The notes beneath the pieces are model-generated. The model was not told the origin of the DNA and did no database searches. It saw nothing but the letters and a program-made list of their open reading frames with translations. Positions 37,164 to 50,700 of a stretch of DNA of 64,000 bases are shown piece by piece (positions within the stretch are counted from its first letter, which is position 1; each line of letters starts with the position of its first letter). The position numbers and the translations under genes are program-made. The stretch spans positions 28,687,891-28,751,890 of the forward strand of contig CM019220.1 of the NCBI GenBank assembly GCA_009741485.1, written 5' to 3'. This DNA comes from Malurus cyaneus samueli (Eukaryota; Chordata; Aves; Passeriformes; Maluridae).

Positions 37164-40100
37164 CAGCTTATTTCTTTCCTCTAAAAGGCTGGCTGACAAG
37201 TTAGACTGAATTTTCTAATGGTTTCTACTTTTCACATTTAAAAATAATTAGTAATACACATCACATCCCATTTTCCCCAACATTCTTTTTAAGCTATTTT
37301 GAAACAGCAATCAAAGCATCTTGTAGCAAATGCAGTTGAACATTAAAGATCTTGAACGGAGTGAGTGGAACAAAAAAAAAAAAATCTCAATTTATGGTCT
37401 AAATCAAGTTTTCCATCTAGACTCAATTCTTTTCCCATTTCAGCCTTTATGTGAAAAGAAATAGGGCTCATTTAAAACATTTAAAGAGTGAGACATGGGC
37501 CTCTGGATTTCCTCTCCCTGGATTCAACTCTGATAAGCCTATTATATACTGCCAAGCTCAGAGTCAAAGCACAATTCCAACACACCTTTTAAAGCTACAA
37601 TGTGCTTTGATTGAAATCTCTAGATTGAAGTGCCTTTAGAGATAATATGTAAGCTTTTGTTCACATCCTGCTAACCCAATTCCCCAGAAAAAAAAACTAT
37701 AAAACACAGACCAAAGAAGAATTGACTTCTAAATTTGCCTTAGTAAACATAAATCTGTTTTTTCAGGAGAAAAAACAAAAGTGTATGAATTCTACTACAA
37801 GAGTCAGACAGGGAAGAAGTTTTCCTCTATCACAAGGATGGATGAGTTAGCAATGAGATTAAGTTTAGAAACATAGGGCCATGTTTTACAGTTAATATTA
37901 CAGAAGAAAAATATGAAATATTACAAAAAGAGGATACTAAGAGTACCAAAAAAAAAAAAAAAAAAGAAAGAACACAAAGTGACCAGGAACCCTGGCAAAT
38001 GCTTTAAAATAGAAGACAGATCATCTCCTACTTTCAAGCAGCTCTAAACGTGTGTGCTAGCAACTCAGTAAGCCATTAAATAAACTTGTTTTTGGGCTTG
38101 AATTCCTCAAGGTCCCATTTAAAAGAAATTAGGAGCTTTTTATATGCAGAAAACTCTAAAGGGTGTGCTAAAATAATGTCTCAAAATTTATGTAAATTTA
38201 GAAGTGGTTGGTTGACTAAAACAGCTTTGCCAACAATGTGTTTATAAATGTATTGGTTGTTATTAGAAAGTGCTGGAGCTATTACAAAAGTACACAAATG
38301 CATTAATAAATCATAGCAATTACACTGCACTCTACATCTTTACAGAGCTGTGCAGAAGTGTAGTACACAAATATATTTCATTATTAGACTTTTATTGTTT
38401 GGTGAGATGCACTTCCTCCCACCGATGTGGTCCCTCAGACCCATCCTCCTTTCTCCAGCTCACATTTAGCTGCTTCCTCATTTAAACATCAATGCCACCT
38501 TCTTGCTTATTGTCTTAGTCCACAGGAATTCTCTGATTTTGTATCAGAAAATAGAAATTCTCTGAATCAAGTAATTGTGAGATCATAAAAGTTAAATAGG
38601 AAAGGCATCCTCAGGCTAGGGTAGAAGTTTCTTTGTAAAGTAGGTAACTTCAGAATCTTAAAAACTATAAAAAAATTTCAGGCTGAAAACAATTACACTT
38701 CATTTGGAGAAACAAACAAAAAAAAAACCTCAAAATTTTTCTACTAATGTCTAGGCTAAGTTGCTTCAAAATTTCCTTAAGACTAAATCTTCATGCTCAT
38801 AACATGAAAAGAGCTTTGTTTTTTTTTTTTTTTTTTTTCTGAAAAATTCCATTTAACACCACAGATTATAAAAAGGTGAGAAGGTGTCTATTGACAAGAA
38901 AGAAATATTACATTCTTTAGCCTCTATTTACAGTAACTATTCCCTCAGATGAATACTAGAGGTTACATTCACTCAATATTTTTTTTTTTGTTAATGGGAT
39001 TTTCAGAGAACCTTTGCTAGAGAACCAGTTCAGAGAACCAGTCACATTCTGGAAAAGATAACCCTTGTCTTGTCCACATTTGTAATGACTTAAAAAAAAA
39101 CCAACAAAAAAACCCACCTGTTTTGAAATTATTTTACATGAAAAATCATTAGTTTTGAGAAACTAATGGGAATAATAACCCTTGATTCCAGCTACAGGAG
39201 ACGTTTGGATTGGACTCCATATGGGATTGCTCGATGTCAGCAAAGAAGAGCCAGCATAAACCTGGGGGAAAGCTCACAGAAGTTCCAAACCAGCTTGAGA
39301 CAGAACAGGGTCAGTTCAGAGACCTCTGACAAAATGAATCTGGCTAAGAAAGCAGGAAACCTCCTCAGGGATCAGCAGGAATAAACCTAACCAAATAAGG
39401 GGCTGTGTTCACGGCCCTTCTGCTCATTCCAATGCAAATTCTTGGCAAACAAAACAATACAAATCCAAAGAGAATCATTTAAGAACAGCTGGGACATGTT
39501 TCTTTACCTAGACTGCAAGCTGAAAACCTCTTCAATATAAATAACCAATATGAGATGAAATGCTGACAACAGAGGTTTTCATACTCAATGGGAAAAAAAA
39601 AAACATACGTATTCTATAAGTCTCACTGCAATTTAAGCAGTTTGACTGTTGTGCCCTCTGGATTTGTCATTGTGATTGTGGAGCAGCTCCCAATTTCACA
39701 ACTAGCTGTCCTTGCTATCAAAGGATGTGTTTGGATTTTTTTTTTACTTCACAACTTCTTTGCATACAGCTCACACAGGCACATCAATAGATTAAATATA
39801 AAATGTAAAATCAAACTCCACAAACTCCAAAACACTGAGATGGCTGTAACTATAAATCAACACCATCCCTCTTTTTGTTAGAAAACTCTGGGAGGTTTTG
39901 ATATAGAGCTCAAAATAGTGACAAGCTTGAACTTGATACAAATTTCATCACAACTGAGAATTCATTCTGTTCCACAAAACAGCAAGATTCCTGTTGAGTG
40001 TAATGGGATCATTTCAAAGAACATGAAAAAATGGGATCCTGTATCCCATCTTATCTTAAATTGCCCAGAGTAAACCTAGATTACATTCTCACAAAGAGGC

Positions 40101-43100
40101 CTATCTAGATCAATCTTTTCTGAATTTGTGAAAAGTAGACTGTAGGATTGGAGATTTCTCAGAACTCCCTCAAAACATCTCCTGAGATTCCAGAAGTAGA
40201 CTGGAGATGCTCTCACCTTTTTTTTTTGTTATACATGTTTGATCAGTTTGACCCAAATGCTACAAAACTTCCTGTCATATGCTGGTAACAGCAGAAATAT
40301 TCCATGCTTTGGAATAGAGAAAAATGTCTTTGCACAGCTGCAGCAGCACCCATTTTTTTTTAAATGGTTGCAGAGGTTTTCCCTCTATGAGCTTATGGAT
40401 GATATCCCTTACCTTCCCCATTTCTTACCCAACAGCAAACACTCAGTACCCACTGCTCTAGGTTCAAATACAAAGAAAACAATCCAATTCCCTTCAGTTA
40501 GTAAATGCTGATATAACAAAACCCGTCATCCTTTTATCTCATGGCAAAATGCACTGAATAAGCCTTGTGCCAGTGTTACAAAGTGCCCAAGTTCATTATT
40601 GCCATATAACAAATTCCCTGTCCTACTTCTAGCCACGAGGTATCCACTTATTACAATTTAAGGGAACTTCCTCTGCCTGTCTACTCCTACATCAATCTTC
40701 CAGCTAAATTGTACTTTTGCTTAATTTGAAGAACTCCACTGATACTGGGTTTAGAATAAGAAAGCCTTATTCATTCTAGAGAGACGAGCCTCAGAAATTG
40801 TAAAAGACACTAGAAAAGATTAAATGCAATCCAAAGAGTAAGGTGGAAGGTGGAGTGGGAGGAAGACTGAAAAATAAAGGGTGTTAGAAAACTGGGCAAG
40901 GATGAGAGGACTGAGAAAGAGAGCCAGCACCCCTGCTCAGCCTGTGAGAAAGCCACTCTTTATGGAATAAAGGCTTGTTCCCCGAGGATCCTCAGCCTCT
41001 GCCCAGGGACCTGGGCAGTGCTTTTCTGACACACCCCATGCAGGATTTCCTTTCCAAGTGCCATCTGCCCAAGGCTTAATAATTTCACAGTTCCAAGACT
41101 TTGCTCGGGTGCACACATTTGACGAGGGTCGAAGGGAGGAGAAATCAGTATCAGAGCTTGAAAATACAGAACCTACATCTCTAAGGTGACAGGGCATGCT
41201 TTGCTGAACACCAGAATATGCTCAAATGGCAGATGCTTTCAGTTCATACTAGAATCTACTTGCTTTAGTTTTAGCCATACTAGACTGTAGCTACTGATTT
41301 TTGCAATGCTTTGGCAGATAATGTCAGTGACAAGCTGAATATTAATCTAGATAATTAAATGGCAAATATGATTGGAACATGCAAGTCTGAGTTGATGTCT
41401 CAGGCTGGGCTGCTCTGGTTTTAAAATGAATGCCATAAGCAGAATAAATTATTTATATCTGCACTATTCCCCATCAGAGACATCAAAACTCATCAATCCT
41501 TGCTAAATAAAAATAACCCTCCCTATCAATTCCTTGCTTGTGTTGCAAAGCAAGTTCAGCAAAAGCATTATTGAGGATTCATGCACCTGTGCAATGGATT
41601 AGAGCAGGAATTCTAGTATGTGTTACAAAATGCAGTGACTTGTGGGACAGCTGGGGTCAAGAAAAAAAAGCACCCAGATAAAAATATTGAAAGATCCTGT
41701 AGAAGATATTGGATATTTTTTTAGAGTTTTAACATTTGCTTAACTGCATATTGTCTTGGAAATTGATAACCTACATACTGTTCTTGATTTGTACCATAGT
41801 GGCTTTTAAAAATTTGATCACACACACAACATATACGTTTATCTGATAAACTCTGTGATGAGTAACTGCACTGATGCTGGCCCCAATCCAGAGCTTCTCC
41901 TCGATCCTCCTGAATCCTGCCTCTTTTATATTTAATTTAGCATGAAGTCTAGCACTGCATCTCAGCTGTCAGCAGCAAGAGCTGCAAGACAGAGAGAGGC
42001 ACCCCCTCCATCCCTGGGTGTGACAGCTCCCAGTGCTGAGTTAAAGCAGCTTTTCCAGCCCTGGCTGACAGTGCAGGGACAGCTCAGGTGGGACAAACTG
42101 TTCAGCTCTGAGCTGAGTGGGAACTGCTGACAGCCCATGGAAAAGCAGGAGAGGCTGAGATGCTAAACACAGCTCTGTAAAAGCTCTGACACTGCACCCC
42201 CACACAAAGCACCCCCAGAACTCAAAGCCAAATCACTTCATTCGGAATTAAAGAAGGAAGAGACACTCAGACCAGTAATATTTAATAATGTGAGCAATGG
42301 CTTTCAGAAAACAGTATTTAGTGGGTTTTTTAGCTTGAATTTCTAATGAATTTTATGTTGTTCCATCACCTCCTCTGACCTTGCTTTTGATCATAGCAAA
42401 GTGCAAAATATCCTGAATTATAAATGACGTAGCCAAGTGAGTAACACTGGATATTTGGATGTGAATTTAAATGAACATGAAGACACCAGAATAACACATC
42501 TCTTTCATCGGTACCATTTTGGTGAGAAAGAAGTAAAACGAAGGCGTTTTCTGACAGAGGATTCCATGAAGCCAACAGAAACTTACACAGTACATTAAAC
42601 AAAACAGCTCCTTCAGCCCAAAAGAACATTTAAGGAACCTGTCAGCCTGACACTCAACTGCTTTGGTCAGAAGTACATCAGAAAAAATGCCAAAGTGTCA
42701 ATGGAATACTTTGAAACAAGCTTATCTACTGCCCTTTCAGCTGATTTGTTCTCCATAACAAAACCATATATGATGAAAGCTGTCTCTAAAAGCACAGTGA
42801 GCAGAGCAGCACACCTGATTGCAGCAAGGCACCCCCAGAAACAGCAGAGATTTGTCCCTGAACAGGCTCCATTTGATGGCAGGGAGAGCTGAAAACCACT
42901 TGGTCATGGATGGTACTGCACTTCTTAAGAGATGTTTTTTCTGTCACAAAAGAAATACAGGCAAATATATAGAGAATAAAAAGGGTTATTTCAAACTGTC
43001 ATGAACAATGGCTAGTAAAAGTCTAAGTTTTATTGTCATGTTTTTTTAAAGCACTTTAATGTGTTTAAGTGGCTAATGGACGCAGAAGTGAACAGCCAAT

Positions 43101-43530
43101 GCTGTGCTTCTCAAGTGAAATATGGCACTTACATGGAAAGAATTTCTGCAATAAAAAGACAATTACTATTTTTTTTTTATCCTTCTTGGAGCAATAAGGT
43201 TACTCTAAGAATCCTGAACACAGAAACCACTTTTTTTTTTTAATTCTTTATTCTCTAATGAATTTACTTTGTTCCACTCTGGCTTAAAGAATCTAAAGAG
43301 GAAGGAGTTTCACACAGTTTTCAAGCAAATTACTTGTTCTGTGAAAAGAAATTTTCATAATGGCAATAGTAAACACCTTGGTTTATTAAAGTTTCACAGG
43401 TTTCACTTTTTGATAAAAAGGAGATGGAATTATAAGAAAACTTCTGAAAAAGTAGCTTTTCCATAGTATTTTACAGCAAACTTCTCTATTATGCATTTGT
43501 GCTGCATACATATTTGATATAAACCAAATC
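37164..43530. other. Unique A+T-rich non-coding sequence with long homopolymers
   Basis: It holds A18 at 37948-37965 and T20 at 38819-38838, the longest homopolymers noted, and an octamer motif at 39432-39439. A block at about 41940-42200 is richer in G+C and contains a 62-codon frame without recognisable content. No gene is supported. Confidence 0.6.
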
Positions 43531-43571
43531 AGTATATATAATATATTATATATAAATATATATAAATATAA
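43531..43571. repeat. AT-dinucleotide-rich tract
   Basis: The tract is an imperfect run of TATATA/AATATA units with two TATATAAATA repeats at its end. It is simple sequence, likely unstable in length. Confidence 0.9.
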
Positions 43572-44728
43572 TGTTGTATGTTCCTTCTCTTCCTGCATTT
43601 ATATTTTTGACAGAAGATGAATGACCTCTTTTCTTCTAGTTCCATCTTTTGTTTTTAATGTTAAAGAAAATACATTAAAATTGCATAGTTCCATCTATTA
43701 TTGGCTCTTTTCCTCCTGTGAGACAGAAAATCATTGGCACTCACATCTGGAGTAGTCACAGGACAAAAAAAAAGCTTTTCATAATGAAAAAACACAGGGA
43801 ATGCACTTTTCCAGCCACCCAGTTGAAAAGATTTTTCCATGCAATCGATTATTAGAAATAGAGAGTTTGAAATATGGATTGTTTCTCATCAATTTCTAGC
43901 AAGAAAAGGGAAACATTCTCAGTATTTGACATTGAGAAAAACTGTGGGTTTAGCTCTTTGATGTCTCATTCTCCTGAATTTTTGTACATGGTCCAACACC
44001 AATTGCATTGTTCTGATGTTTTGTGCAGTCTGTCTTAAGGGCATTAGAAAATTGAGATAAAATGACAAGGGGTTGCCAAATTTTTTGCAATTGTTCAGCA
44101 GAGGTTTTGCTTTGTGGCAAGAGCAGCACTGACCAAATGTTAGAGGATAAAGGATGAAGTTGGGTGTTACAGCACGTTTAGAATTATTTGAAATACATTC
44201 ATACCTGAGCCACCTGCCAGTTTTTGGGAAAACCATCCTATTTGTTTCCAGAACCATGACTTTGAGCTTATACTCATTTGTATTATCAAATAAATCTTTA
44301 ACCTTTTATTCTTTTACACTTCTGTGAAGGAAACTCTGAAGATTTAAAGTTTTTTCGTTGTTGTTGTTTTGATTTTGGTTTTTTTAAGAGAAATACAGAG
44401 GAGAACCAAAAGGTATTTCTCACCCACCCTCTGATATGAGTTCAAATCACTGCAAGTGATAGAGGTTTGGCTTTGGAAGCCTGGAACTAAATAGAAACAG
44501 CTGAATTTTAGTTATGAATCATTATCTGCAAGGTATGAAAAGGTCTGACTAGTTTCTGCAGCTGGGCTCAACCACACTTTACCCTTTTGCTCAAGCCCTA
44601 AAATATTCAGCAGAGTTCCAGAGTATTTTTCATGGCATCTATAAAAGGAGATGGGATCAAGGCATCTGCAAAAGACAGGGGACAGACAAGAACTTCTTCC
44701 TGTTTTTCCCCTTTTACCACTTCAAGAT
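43572..44728. other. Unique non-coding sequence
   Basis: A 112-codon minus-strand frame (43919-44257), which does begin with ATG, is the only notable open stretch. Its translation has no domain or signal I recognise. Confidence 0.5.
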
Positions 44729-44779
44729 TTCAGCATGGAAATCTGTCCCCTCCCCCTCCCAGTTCAGCATGGAAATCTG
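44729..44779. repeat. 17-bp direct repeat, 34-bp period
   Basis: TTCAGCATGGAAATCTG occurs at 44729-44745 and 44763-44779 without a mismatch. The two copies are separated by a C-rich 17-base spacer (CCCCTCCCCCTCCC). Confidence 0.92.
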
Positions 44780-47700
44780 CTCACTACAGAAAATGCCTCT
44801 TTGGGAATACAAAATCCATTCCTGTCCAAAATAAACTGCACAAAGTGTTAGTGCACACTGTAAGAATACTTGAATATTTTTGATTGAAGGAGCCCTGTTG
44901 AGATCCAAGGGCAGCAACATTTTTTTCTCAGGTCCTGCAAGTTTGGTTGACCATATCCACTGATTTTAGGATGTAATGAAAGTGCCAAAGGCTGTGCTGC
45001 CATGATCTGTGGAAATGGCATTCAAAACCACTGGGCATTATGAGTAAGTCCCAGAGTGATTTCCTCATTCCTTTTACCATGTGAAACTACTCAGATTTTA
45101 TTTTTTTTTACTCTGATTTCTTTTATCTCTATAATTGCTGTTTAACTAAAAACAAAGGAGATTCTGCTCTTTGTTAGATATCAAAAACTGAAACATTCTG
45201 ATTTATTTAAAGATTTCCCTGTTTGTCTAAGGGGTTTTGCTCAGCCAAAATGCAAATCACCCTTCCCCTCCCAAGAATAACATGGCAAGTTGTTCTGCTT
45301 TTCTGAAAAGTATGACAAAGTAAGAGCCAGCAAAATTTATTCTTTTATGAAACCACTGAAAAGACTTAGGAATTGACAAGAGAATTATTTCATGATCTCT
45401 GCTTTTGTTGCCAATTATAGCAATGGTAACTGCTTTCCTGAAAATCCATTTCTGGAACATTAGCAAGTAAAGTTATTGAGATTACTTTGTCATGTCATGT
45501 AAGGATATATGACAACTTGTTTTCTGGAACAGCTTCCCAAAATAAAAAAAAACCTGCATGGATTTCTAATCTACAATGATTCACTAATGAGAAATTGTGT
45601 TGAGTAGGGAAAAAAAAAGATAAATGCTTAGAAACCTTCGGGGCATTTTGGGTTTTATGAAGTCAGTGACAGTTCTAAACATTTTAAAGGAAACACATAA
45701 CACCACCTTGGCAGCACTGTCTGTAATAACCCAGAATGGAAACCCAAGCACACTTTATAAAACAGCCACACTCTGGGGCATCAGCAGCATCCTTAAAGGC
45801 TGCTCCAATTTGGGGATTTTAGAAAAAATTTTTACAGTTCCAAATGACAAAGAAAATAAAGTTATTCCAGGGTGATAACTGAGGACAAAAACCTGTTCTT
45901 TAAACATTTGTGCTTATAAATATGCTAATCTTGCTATCACTTTGCTTTAAAAGGTCGCAGCCTTTCCTTTACAGCTCCTGACGTGCTTTGATGTGCTGCC
46001 CATTTAACTGGTTTAGATGGTATTTTAAACCAGAATTTAAGAGCATCAGACAACACTGTCACTGTCTTCAAAAAGAAGCTGTTATTGCTGTAACCAAAGT
46101 TTAATAATCATGCTGGAGGGAGATGAGTTCAAAGCAGAGATGGGAAACTTGGGACCTCAGTAACATCTGGTGCCTTTTCCACAGGTTACAAAAGTTAAAT
46201 TGCACAGCTCTTTGGAGAAACGATTCTATTTGCTTCAATATCCAAAGATAATGCAAGCCACGGAGAATGACAGGAGGGTCAGGGATCCTGATAAATCAAG
46301 TATTTAGAACAGTCTATTTCTTTCCACAGTAGCTATCAAAAATGGACCAGAGCTCTGGGGCAGGAAAAGACAAGACTTTTTTTTTCAAATACAAGGATCA
46401 TTTGCACTAAATACCTCTGACAAGCAAATTTATTTCACCATGAATATTTACAACACCTGGCTGTCTGAAAGCAACCAGCCTCAAGAAGAGGTAAATAAAT
46501 CTTCAACTTAGTAAATGACATGGCTGGAAAGTTTGTGTTTCTTTATTGAGAGCCAAATCTGACCCAGGGACTAATGAAGAGAGTGAGATCCTTTCCTTTG
46601 AGTCCAGGGAAATTTGGATAAGACTCTTCATTTAGGTTTTTTTTTATTTTTTTTTTAATTTTTATTTTCAAATAATATCCAGTACTTAAAATTATTCATG
46701 GTGTTTAGGATGTATGATTCAAGTGTATCACAGAAAAATCAGTCACCTTCCTGCAGAGATAATGGCTAAAGATGCCAAACAACTCCTTTTTTCAAGTTGT
46801 GTCTCTATTGCCAAAAACAATGAAAAATACAAATTGTATAAACTCAGACCATTCAAATCCAGTTTTACATCTTTATCTTTGTTTCTAAAGAGACAAAATT
46901 AATCACATTTGGTGCTATCTGTTTCTCCTATTGTGATTTCTCACCTCTCTCACTTACACAAGTCAGAGTTGATAAGAAAAGCAGATAAAAGAGAGAAAAG
47001 CAAGCAGTCCTTCATATTTTCTTGCTCTCAGGTTGGAGGGTTTATTATTTTCATACAGCCTCTCTCCCATTTAAGGGCCTTTCCTACAGAACAAACATTC
47101 AGCCTCAGGCTCTCAAACAGGCCCCAAGAGGAGTGTGGCTGATTCTCAGACTTGTTCCTTTCTTGTAACAGACAAAAGCATTTTTATTTTTCTGATCATG
47201 GCAGTACTTGCACAACATTGCATTTTTGTCTCACTGACTGTCAGCTAGCACCAAGATGCATCCTTCTTTTCCCTGGCCATTTCTAAAGCCAAATTGATTA
47301 TGCTGAGCTGCTCCAAATTAGCTGTTCAAATCTTATTGGTTGATTCTTTTGTTTCTAAGCTTTCACCTACAGGGAAATTTCACCTTTGGGGGTTTAGTTC
47401 AGCTGATGAGCCAAACATTCTTCCTCATTAATTTACATTTCTGTTTCTGATTATAAAACCATCACAGAAATCAGGTCTTCCTAGGAAGAATCCTCCCAGA
47501 CCACTGAATGCCACGTGTTTTATCACATCCTGACACTAACAATATCTTGAAGTGCATTTTACTGTGGAACTAAAACCTTGTTTATTGTCTAGGTCTGATG
47601 ATGACTGTGGACTACGACCTTCACTTACAAAAGCCTTGCCTAGAGGGAAACTCTTTCAGAATTGAAAATCTTATGAAAAACTGAGTTTTAACAGAAATGA

Positions 47701-50700
47701 AACCATCACACTCAAATCTTCAGGATGCTCTCATGATTTCAAATACACAGACATCGTGAAGAAAACAACAGCAATTTTTCTGATTATAATACCACAAATA
47801 CCCCATAAAAGTTTATATTAGTCCTCTGGTGCAGACAGGGGAATGCAAGAACTTTATTATAGATGTGGTTCTTAGGACTCACAAAACCCACACCCCATAG
47901 TGAGGTTGGGAACTGCATGACATGGAAGACAAGGATTTATTCTCACACATACAATGGTTTTTACACCACACGTTAATAAAGTACAGGGAGCACTGATGTA
48001 GATCCCAATGAGTGTCTATTTCATATTCCTACATATTTTCACAGACTGAAAAATACTAGGGATTTAAAGTAATTGTAATTGGCCAAGACTTTTGACTGTT
48101 TATTTAAAAGTTAAATTAATTAGAATTTAGGTTTCTTTCACTCTTTGTTACAGTTTCAGTTCACAAACTGCACTGCCACTTGGAATTCCTGCAGTAATCC
48201 ATGAAGACTGCAACAGAAAGGGCAAAATAGGAGCTAAGAGAAATTGGCTTTAACCCTAATTAAATCAATTCAATGAAACACCACCAAGACACATCCAGCT
48301 CAACTGGAAAAAAAGCTTTCACAAAACAGACCTAGCCTGGGCAATTCCTCACTACTGGAAAAGGGTTATAGAAATACATGGAGAGCTAGAGAATTTTTTC
48401 CAATGAAAAGCCTGAAACAAAGTTTTCAGACTTAGCCAGGATTTACTCATGTATTTCAAGTATGCTACTGTACAAAATAGCTGCAGATTGTCTTTGTCCT
48501 TACTGCATTCCTTGTTGCTGTCCTTAAATTTGATGTTGCATTGATCAGTGTAAGGCATGACAGTGATCAAAGGCATCAGGATGCTTCAAGGACAGACTTT
48601 ATGGAAATACGAGGAGATAGCTTGGAATAAATTTTATTCACATCTCTGTATATGCTTTACATTTTTTCCAGTCAAGAATCTCTATTCACACATCCCTGGC
48701 TGTAGGGAGAAGCAAAATCTTGCCACTCAAAGTCCTTGTTTTCTAAATAAGAATGAACTTTGTCACAGACTTGGAAAACTGCAACTGTGACTAGTTCCTC
48801 TACTTTTTCATTTATTGTGTAGAAATATATGTGATTGTTGGTACTTAAGGATGCATTTGGCCTTTTCGTGATGCCATGTGCCAATTCCTGGAGACAAGAA
48901 TGACAAGATTTTAAATACTTTGTTACATCCTAAAAGTTGTTAGTCCCTCTGTATGACACTGTCACACAACTGTATAGCTGTCAGTTTGTTCTTGTTCATT
49001 TGGGAAGTTAGAAAATAAAGTAAAATATGGAAAATAAAGAATCGGAATGATACCAAGCAAAATGTGATTATTATAATGACCGAAATTGAAGTGCAATAAA
49101 CCTCTTTTTTCCACCACAGGCAGAGAAGGATTTAACCTTGAAGAACCACTTATAGAGAAAGTAAAGGTTTCTATATTTACAATGGCTGAAACAATACCAC
49201 AGGCAAATAAAAAACTATGTCTCACAAATCTCACAAGGCTATCCAGAATCTTACTTTGATGGTCCAAAATATTCACAAAACTTGTAAGAGATTACAATTT
49301 CAGGAGTTTCTCTCCCCACCTCTCCCCCTATATTTTAAAAAACCAAGGGGTTTTTTTTTTTTTTTTCTTTTTTAAAATTAAATATCTATGCAACTAAACA
49401 TTTAAATTAAGATACATTCACACTTCTCATCCTGACTCTCAAACATATTTAGCTACACATCAAATACAAATCCAGATTGTCTAGTATGGCATTGAATATT
49501 GTAACAAGATATTCTTTTGCTTTGTGGATAAATCGTCCAAAAAGCAAAAGAAGAAAAAGAAAGCCACAAAAGAAAGAGAATCTAAATCTCAGCACAGCTG
49601 ATCCTGCAATGGACAGCAACAGAGGAATTTTTCACTCACTTGTTCACAGTCCTGTACAAAACACCAGAGCTATGCTAAAGCAGCAAGCAAAGCATGGAAA
49701 ACAATAATTAATCATAACTAGAGCAGCAGATTCAGAGTAGTGACTCTTCCCTATTCCGCCACCATTATCTCTTGCAGAATGCACACTACCTATTTTTAAA
49801 ATAACAATGGTATGAATATATCAAATCATTCACCAAAGACCTCTTTCAACACTCCCTGCTATTTAGAAATGATAGAGCTTTGACTATTTTCTAGGGAGGA
49901 AAAAGAAAAACTCTCGAAGTGGTCTAGGGCACAGTTCATTGCTTCCATGCATCTGACACGATGGGGTACTGAAGGTGAAATGGATTGGGTACATCTGGTT
50001 AATAATATCCTATAGCACACAAGGCAGGAATGCCAGACAGGTAAGAGATTTTTTTAAAAAAAGAAAGTTTCATAGTAAGCTCAAGACCTTTATAAAATGG
50101 GATTTTAAGCATCTACTGAAAATGTATCTGCCATCCAAAAATCAAAACAATATAAATAGAGAAATTCCTATGGGCTGTTCACTGATCCCAGATTTGCTCT
50201 AACAGTTGATCTCCCTGAAAGGCTCTTAGGGAAGGGATAAGGACAAAAGCAGCTCTCCCTACATTAATTAATCATCCCATATTAACTGTGGGATAACAGT
50301 ACAAATTCAGCTGATAAGTGGTAACCCTTGCTATTGTCTGCATCCACACAAGACTTAATTCTATCTCTGGACATCTGAACTAAATCACCATTTTAACTGG
50401 GACACTGCTTCAGATTCATGTTGGTGGTTACTTTTGGGAGGTTTGTGTTATTTTTTTAACAAGCCCCTCATTTTGTAGCTAAAAAGGTAAATTGTTGTTC
50501 ACTGATATGGCAAAGCAGGTCACTGTAATTAATCTGACATGAAAATAAGAGGGAAATACCCTGAACTTCATTTGAAATGACACCATTGATCCTGAGATAC
50601 TCTTCACTCCCTGTCGTTTTGAAGTTCCTGTCAAATGTTCTTGGGAACAGCTGGCATAAATTCATAATTTTGTTATTTCTTAGGTGCTTTCAAGCATCAG

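Noticed and set aside
36942..37199. Minus-strand frame with an internal ten-residue repeat
   Set aside because: The repeat is explained by the perfect 30-bp DNA duplication, and the frame has no other gene-like property.
49477..49707. Basic plus-strand frame (SKRRKRKPQKKEN) resembling a nuclear localisation region
   Set aside because: It is produced by an A/G-rich patch; there is no further domain and no supporting context.
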